Assembly (NCBI RefSeq): GCF_014257025.1
Contig: NZ_JACMSF010000009.1
Location: 1 to 64,000, forward strand
Source of the DNA: Streptomyces cupreus
Lineage (GTDB): Bacteria > Actinomycetota > Actinomycetes > Streptomycetales > Streptomycetaceae
Direction: 5' to 3'
Length of the DNA stretch: 64,000 nt
This document shows, piece by piece, positions 59,670 through 64,000 of this stretch; the first letter of the stretch is position 1, and every line of letters begins with the position of its first letter. The translations under genes and the position numbers were made by a program. The notes below the pieces were generated by a model. That model was not told the origin of the DNA. It did no database searches and saw nothing but the letters and a program-made list of their open reading frames with translations.

Positions 59670-61463
59670 TTGCCATCTCCGCGTACCAGCACGCCCTCGA
59701 CCACCACCGGCACCGACTTCCTCCTCTACCTCCTGATCGGCATCGCCGGTCTCGGCATGGCGGGAGGCTCGCTGGCCTGGCTGTTCGGCAATCTCGCCAA
59801 CGCCATCACCGGCTCCGACCCGTGGGCCGCGTTCCAGCCGACCAACGCGCTCCTGCACCCCGAACTCGTCTGGCCGCATCTCGCACGGCCCGCCGTCCTC
59901 ACCGGCTCCTACCTGCTGCCCGCCGCCACGCTCGCCGCGGCAGCCGTCCTCGGCACCCGACTGTGGCTGCGCGTTCGCCGGAACCCGAACGGGCTGGCCG
60001 ATCAGCGGGACCTGGCCGACCTGCTGCCCAAGAAGATCGCCGCGAAGGCCATCGACCTGCGGCCCAGTCTGAAGGGCACCAAGCCCAAGGCCGTCGCCCC
60101 GGACGACCGCGGCGTACTTCTCGGCACGCTGAAGCCGGGGGCCATCGAGGTCCGCTCCTCCTGGGAGGACGTGCTCCTCGCGATCATGGCGCCCCGCTCC
60201 GGGAAGACCTCGGGTCTGGCGATCCCCGCGATTCTGCGCGCCCCCGGCCCGGTGCTGCTGACCTCGAACAAGGCGGCCCGCGACGCCTTCACCGCGACGC
60301 TCGACGAGCGCTCCCGGGTGGGCACGGTGTGGACGCTGGACCCGCAGCAGATCGCCCACGCCCCGCAGACCATGTGGTGGGACATCCTCGCCGACGCCCA
60401 CGATCTCGCCGGGGCCCGGCGGCTGGCCGGGCACTTCGTGACCGCCTCGGTGGACGAGTCCAGCGCAGGCGACTTCTGGTCCACCGCCGCCGCCAATACC
60501 CTCACCGCGCTGTTCCTCGCGGCGGCCCGCGACCACCGGCCGATCACCAACGTACTGGCCTGGCTCGCCTCTCCCGCCGACCGCACCCCCATCGACCTCC
60601 TGCAGGACGCCGGCCTCGACGCCGTCGCCGCCCAGCTCCAGGGCACCGTGGCCGGAGCCGTCGAGACCCGCGACGGCATCTTCGAGACCGCCCGGCAGTA
60701 CGCCAGCTGCCTCCTCGACCCGGGCATCGCCGCCTGGGTCACGCCTCCCAACGGCCTGGAGAAGGTACGGGAGTTCAAGCCGGAGGCGTTCGCGACCAGC
60801 AAGGACACCCTGTTCCTGCTGTCGAAGGACGGCGGCGGCTCCGCCTCGGCGATCATCGCCGCAGCCGCCGACGCGGTGATGCGCGCGGCCGTCATCCAGG
60901 CCGAACGCGACGGCGGACGCCTCGACGCACCGCTCCTCGCGATCCTCGACGAGGCCGCCAACGTCTGCAAGATCGCGGACCTCCCGGACCTCTACTCCCA
61001 CCTCGGGTCCCGGGGCGTCATCCCGATCACGATCCTGCAGTCCTACCGCCAGGGCGTACGGGTCTGGGGCGAGGCTGGCATGGACGCCCTGTGGTCCGCC
61101 GCGACGATCAAGCTGGTCGGCTCCGGCATCGACGACGCCGACTTCGCGGACAAGCTCTCCCGCCTCGTCGGCGACCACGACGTACGCACCGTCTCCCTAT
61201 CCACCAGCGAGTCGGGCAAGTCCACGTCGGTGTCGATGCGTCAGGAGCGGGTGCTGCCGGCCGACGCGATCCGGGCCCTGCCCAAGGGCTCCGCACTACT
61301 GCTGGCCACCGGGGTCCGCCCCGCCCTCCTCGACCTCAAGCCCTGGTACCGCGAGCCAGACGCTGACCGACTCGGCGCCGCCTCCGCCCAAGCGACCGCG
61401 GCCATCACCGAGCGCGCGCTGGCCAAGCAGCCGCACCGCGACGCCTTCGGTCCGGCGGCATGA
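59670..61463 (+). CDS. VirD4/TraG-type coupling protein
   Basis: This 597-aa type IV coupling ATPase has two N-terminal transmembrane helices (~18-42 and ~80-100). Walker A is LAIMAPRSGKTSGLAIPAIL (~177), followed by LTSNKAARDAFT, the Walker B-like LLAILDEAANVCKIADLP (~427) and ITILQSYRQGVRVWG. It links the DNA substrate to the channel and pumps DNA. The TTG at 59670 is used; no better start with a ribosome-binding site is seen. A VirD4 rather than an FtsK/TraB-type pump suggests single-stranded DNA transfer, unlike classical AICEs. Confidence 0.92.
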   Translation: MPSPRTSTPSTTTGTDFLLYLLIGIAGLGMAGGSLAWLFGNLANAITGSDPWAAFQPTNALLHPELVWPHLARPAVLTGSYLLPAATLAAAAVLGTRLWLRVRRNPNGLADQRDLADLLPKKIAAKAIDLRPSLKGTKPKAVAPDDRGVLLGTLKPGAIEVRSSWEDVLLAIMAPRSGKTSGLAIPAILRAPGPVLLTSNKAARDAFTATLDERSRVGTVWTLDPQQIAHAPQTMWWDILADAHDLAGARRLAGHFVTASVDESSAGDFWSTAAANTLTALFLAAARDHRPITNVLAWLASPADRTPIDLLQDAGLDAVAAQLQGTVAGAVETRDGIFETARQYASCLLDPGIAAWVTPPNGLEKVREFKPEAFATSKDTLFLLSKDGGGSASAIIAAAADAVMRAAVIQAERDGGRLDAPLLAILDEAANVCKIADLPDLYSHLGSRGVIPITILQSYRQGVRVWGEAGMDALWSAATIKLVGSGIDDADFADKLSRLVGDHDVRTVSLSTSESGKSTSVSMRQERVLPADAIRALPKGSALLLATGVRPALLDLKPWYREPDADRLGAASAQATAAITERALAKQPHRDAFGPAA

Positions 61464-61564
61464 CCGACCCGGCCCGGCACGACGCGCGCACGAGACGCGG
61501 ACGTACGGCCATCGCGTCCCTGAGCCGCGGCTCGCCCTCCCCTTGTTCTTCTTGAGGTGCTCCT

Positions 61565-61801
61565 GTGTCCCACCCCGTACCGACCTCGGCTTCCATCCGC
61601 CCGTCCGAGCGGCTTGCCGGCACTCCCGCCGTACGCCGCGACGGCCATTGGTGGCTGGTCACCCCGACCGGCACCATTTCCGCCTCGGACCCCGTCTTCA
61701 CCGGCGAACTGGACCGCTTCGCCGCTGACATGGCCGCTGCCGACCGCGCCGTCGCGAACCTGCGCACCGAGCGCACGGCCGCAGGTGGGGACCAGCGGTG
61801 A
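61565..61801 (+). CDS. Small conserved ICE protein
   Basis: This 78-aa protein has a compact strand-rich first half (TPAVRRDGHWWLVTPTGTIS) and a C-terminal helix (ELDRFAADMAAADRAVANLR). GTG start with GAGGTG upstream. It overlaps the next gene by 4 nt. Function unknown. Confidence 0.6.
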   Translation: MSHPVPTSASIRPSERLAGTPAVRRDGHWWLVTPTGTISASDPVFTGELDRFAADMAAADRAVANLRTERTAAGGDQR

Positions 61802-62982
61802 CGCCACTCATCCAAGCCGAGCAGGCCGTCCTGGGCTCGGTCTTCCTCGACCCCGGCCAGCTCGACCACCTCTCGTCCTGGCTGCGGCCCGAACACTTCT
61901 ACCGTCCGGCGCACGCCGCCCTCTACGCCGCGATGGTCAAGCTCCGCAAGGACGGCCACCCGGCCACAACGGGGAAGAGCGGAGACCCGCTCCCGCTCTC
62001 CTGGGTGACGGACACCGTGCAAGAGGCCAGCACCCGGACCCGTGGGCTCACCGCGTCGTACGCCCATTCCTTGATTTCTGCATGCCCGCGCGCCACCCAT
62101 GCCCCCGTCTACGGGCGGATGGTCCTGGAGGGCGCCATCCATCGCAGCGTCACCCAGCACGCCATCCGCCTCCACCAGGCCGCGCGTGCCGACGCGGTCC
62201 GCGGTGGAGTCGAGGAGACGGTCCACCACGCCCGGGTCCTGGCCGACGTGCTCGCCGATCTCGCCCGCCGGTGGGGCACCGAGCCTCGGCCGGTGCAGCC
62301 GCCGTCGCCGAACACGTCATCCTCCCCACAGGTGCAGCCCGTCGACGAACAGGTTCTCGCCGACGAGGAGTTTCTTCTCGGCTGTATCAGCGCCCGGCCC
62401 GAGCAGCTGCTCGACGTCGTCGACTGGCTGCATCCTGACGACTTCACGGACATCGGCCATCAGCAGATCTACCGCGCCCTGGGCGCACTGCATCACCGCG
62501 GCGAGCCCATCGATCAGCTGACCGTACTGTGGGAAACGCAGCGCCGGGGTGCTCTGTCCAACGGGACGCTCGACGCCGAACGCGTTCTCCGGATCTGCGA
62601 TCCGCTGTCCCTCTCCGGGGTGGCCGAGTACTTCGGCGAGCAGGTCGTGCAGGCCTCGCTCGTCCGCACGGCCGCGGCCTCCGCCCGCCAAGTGCGGGCG
62701 CTGGCCGACGACGAGTCCCTGGCCCCGGGACGGCTGATCGGGTACGCCCTGCACGCCCTGGGCCCGCTGGACGAGGTCCGGCGTCGCCTACGGGCCGCAT
62801 CCGGCACCGAGCCCGCACCACCGCGTACGGGCAGTGTGCCGACCGTTGCACCGCCTGAGGCCCGCATCGACGCGGCCCGTTCCCGTAGCCGCTCCGGCGC
62901 CACCGCCGCGTCGGCTCCGACGGCCACCGCGGCCCCGCATGCTCCTGCTCCCGACCGTGCTACCCGCCGGGGCCCGTCATGA
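61798..62982 (+). CDS. Protein with two DnaB N-terminal-like domains
   Basis: In this 394-aa protein, two copies of the DnaB_N helical domain are visible: residues ~5-100 (QAEQAVLGSVFLDPGQLDHL, LRPEHFYRPAHAALYAAM) and ~178-290 (ADEEFLLGCISARPEQLLDV, LHPDDFTDIGHQQIYRALGA). A Pro/Ala-rich tail follows. There is no RecA-type ATPase domain, so it is not a helicase. DnaB_N domains bind primase and mediate ring assembly, so it might recruit or modulate the host replicative helicase on the transferred strand. Coupled by 4-nt overlaps on both sides. Confidence 0.82.
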   Translation: MTPLIQAEQAVLGSVFLDPGQLDHLSSWLRPEHFYRPAHAALYAAMVKLRKDGHPATTGKSGDPLPLSWVTDTVQEASTRTRGLTASYAHSLISACPRATHAPVYGRMVLEGAIHRSVTQHAIRLHQAARADAVRGGVEETVHHARVLADVLADLARRWGTEPRPVQPPSPNTSSSPQVQPVDEQVLADEEFLLGCISARPEQLLDVVDWLHPDDFTDIGHQQIYRALGALHHRGEPIDQLTVLWETQRRGALSNGTLDAERVLRICDPLSLSGVAEYFGEQVVQASLVRTAAASARQVRALADDESLAPGRLIGYALHALGPLDEVRRRLRAASGTEPAPPRTGSVPTVAPPEARIDAARSRSRSGATAASAPTATAAPHAPAPDRATRRGPS

Positions 62983-63581
62983 CAGACCACACCGGCCGCG
63001 CCGGCCTGGAGAAGGACGAGCTGTACGCCGTTGCCTGGGAGTTCGACGCCCTGCGCGAGCAGATCACGGTCCCCGGAGTCTCGAGCGGTCTTCCCGATCT
63101 CGTCACCGCGTCCGGGCAACTCGCCACGTTGACAGGGCTGGTCAAGGACCTGTCGGACGAGGTCCTCTTCCGGGCTGTCGACGAGGACCCCGGGCTCGAC
63201 TTCGGGCCGGTCATCTACGCGTACACGTCGGCGGCGGTGCCCGCCGGACGCGCGATGGAGAACTACACCGAGGCGTACGCCCAGTTCGGTTTCCTGCGCC
63301 GCTTCGCCGAAGCCCCCGGCTCGGCGGATCTGGACGACGTCCGTCAGGCGGCCTTCCACGTGGTCCAGGAGCGGATGGAGCTCGTACGCGACGATCTCCG
63401 GGAGGTGAGCGACACCTTGCGGGGCGCGGCGGACCGGCTAGACGGCACGCCACCACGCGTCCTCGCGGCGCTGAGCCGCTCGGCACGCCCGCCGAACTCG
63501 ATCTACCGTCTGCCCGTGGAGCCGCCCGCCCCGGGTCCGGTCCGGCTCGCCTACACCCCGGCGCCCCGCCATGGCCGCTGA
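62979..63581 (+). CDS. Conserved ICE hypothetical protein
   Basis: This 200-aa, mainly helical protein (EKDELYAVAWEFDALREQIT, ATLTGLVKDLSDEVLFRAVD, VQERMELVRDDLREVSDTLR) has no membrane segment and no catalytic motif. Overlaps the previous gene by 4 nt and the following methyltransferase by 11 nt. Function unknown. Confidence 0.65.
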   Translation: MTDHTGRAGLEKDELYAVAWEFDALREQITVPGVSSGLPDLVTASGQLATLTGLVKDLSDEVLFRAVDEDPGLDFGPVIYAYTSAAVPAGRAMENYTEAYAQFGFLRRFAEAPGSADLDDVRQAAFHVVQERMELVRDDLREVSDTLRGAADRLDGTPPRVLAALSRSARPPNSIYRLPVEPPAPGPVRLAYTPAPRHGR

Positions 63582-64000
63582 CCTGGCCTCGGTGGGGACG
63601 CCACCGTTGATCGGGAGCCTGTGCTCCGGCTACGGCGGCCTGGACCTCGGTGTCCAGGCCGCCCTCGGAGGCTCGCTCGCCTGGCACGCCGAGATCGATC
63701 CGGGTGCCGCCCGGATACTGGCCCGCCACTGGCCCACCGTGCCCAATCTCGGCGACATCACGGCCGTGAACTGGGCCGAGGTCCCGGAGGTGTGCGTCGT
63801 CACGGCCGGCTTCCCTTGCCAAAGACGTCTCCGTCGCCGGCCGCCGCGCCGGACTGGCTGATGGCACCCGGTCCGGTCTGTGGCACCACGTCGTCCGTGC
63901 CATCGAAGCCCTCAACCCCTGCCTGGTGGTGATCGAGAATGTCCGAGGGCTCCTCACCTCGCCCGCCGGTTCCCCTGGCGGCGTGGAACTCTGCCCGTGG
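63571..64000 (+). CDS. C5-cytosine DNA methyltransferase, partial and frameshifted
   Basis: The ATG at 63571 starts a Dcm-type enzyme with SAM motif I GSLCSGYGGLDLGV, AEIDPGAARILARHW and the catalytic Cys motif VVTAGFPCQ (~77-85). At about 63822 (CCAAAGAC) the frame is lost. With one A removed it continues DVSVAGRRAGLADGTRSGLW and VVIENVRGLLTS (motif VI ENV), running off the right edge. The single extra base in an A run could be a sequencing indel or true inactivation. The enzyme would protect ICE DNA against host restriction. Confidence 0.8.

Noticed and set aside
8110..64000. Classical AICE with FtsK-like TraB transfer
   Set aside because: The transfer genes include VirB4 and VirD4 types and VirB6/VirB8-like membrane proteins; no FtsK/SpoIIIE-type protein was seen.
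1..64000. tRNA genes and CRISPR arrays
   Set aside because: No cloverleaf-like sequence with a GTTCGA-type T loop in context and no regularly spaced repeats were found by eye.

Overview
The window is high-GC actinomycete DNA, most probably Streptomyces. The signs are strong third-position GC bias, GTG/TTG starts, a cvn conservon and typical Streptomyces mobile-element genes. It has two parts. Positions 1 to about 8.1 kb are resident chromosome: a DoxX-like gene, a cvnABCD conservon followed by a GAF-domain gene, decayed MFS and monooxygenase remnants, and an IS630-family element present once intact and once internally deleted. From about 8.11 kb to the right edge (and beyond) lies an integrative and conjugative element (ICE).

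The left ICE boundary is well defined. Positions 8111-8143, read on the minus strand, match the conserved 3' end of RNase P RNA (rnpB) and are followed by a strong intrinsic terminator, but no rnpB body lies upstream. Directly next to this come a tyrosine recombinase and an excisionase. The element therefore probably sits in the 3' end of rnpB, and the intact rnpB should lie past the right edge of the window.

The ICE interior is divided into cargo and conjugation blocks. Region 10-16 kb holds a membrane Ser/Thr kinase, an AlbA_2 (Schlafen-like) protein, a PIN-domain protein and small unknowns. Region 16.4-35.4 kb holds a large minus-strand defence-type operon: a soluble Ser/Thr kinase, an SNF2 helicase (DrmD-like), a 1832-aa adenine methylase (DrmMI/PglX-like), a 2237-aa helicase-DUF1998-nuclease (DrmA and DrmB fused) and a UvrD-type helicase with a RelE/ParE-like N-terminus. 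The last four genes are joined by 4-nt overlaps. This resembles DISARM class 1 but lacks DrmC and adds new components. Region 35.8-36.7 kb holds a nuclease-like protein. Region 36.9-39.6 kb holds a complete ubiquitin-like conjugation operon (Ubl, E2, JAMM peptidase, E1; the Bil gene order), divergent from an XRE repressor and ImmA/IrrE protease pair at 39.7-40.8 kb. A solitary beta-class DNA methyltransferase follows.

From 42.7 kb the plus strand carries a type IV secretion-type conjugation module: VirB1-like hydrolase, pilin-like DUF6112 protein, VirB8-like, VirB6-like, PrgI/SCO6880-like, VirB4, accessory proteins, VirD4 coupling protein, a protein with two DnaB-N domains, and the start of a cytosine methyltransferase. 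A minus-strand island (50.1-56.5 kb) interrupts this module. It carries a caspase-STAND-WD40 protein overlapping an alpha/beta hydrolase gene, plus a protein with two possible PD-(D/E)XK motifs. No relaxase, replication gene or right attachment site is in view.

At least four genes (about 10.26, 12.48, 57.59 and 63.82 kb) show apparent single-base frameshifts. These may be decay or residual sequencing indels, and they should be resolved before those genes are interpreted.
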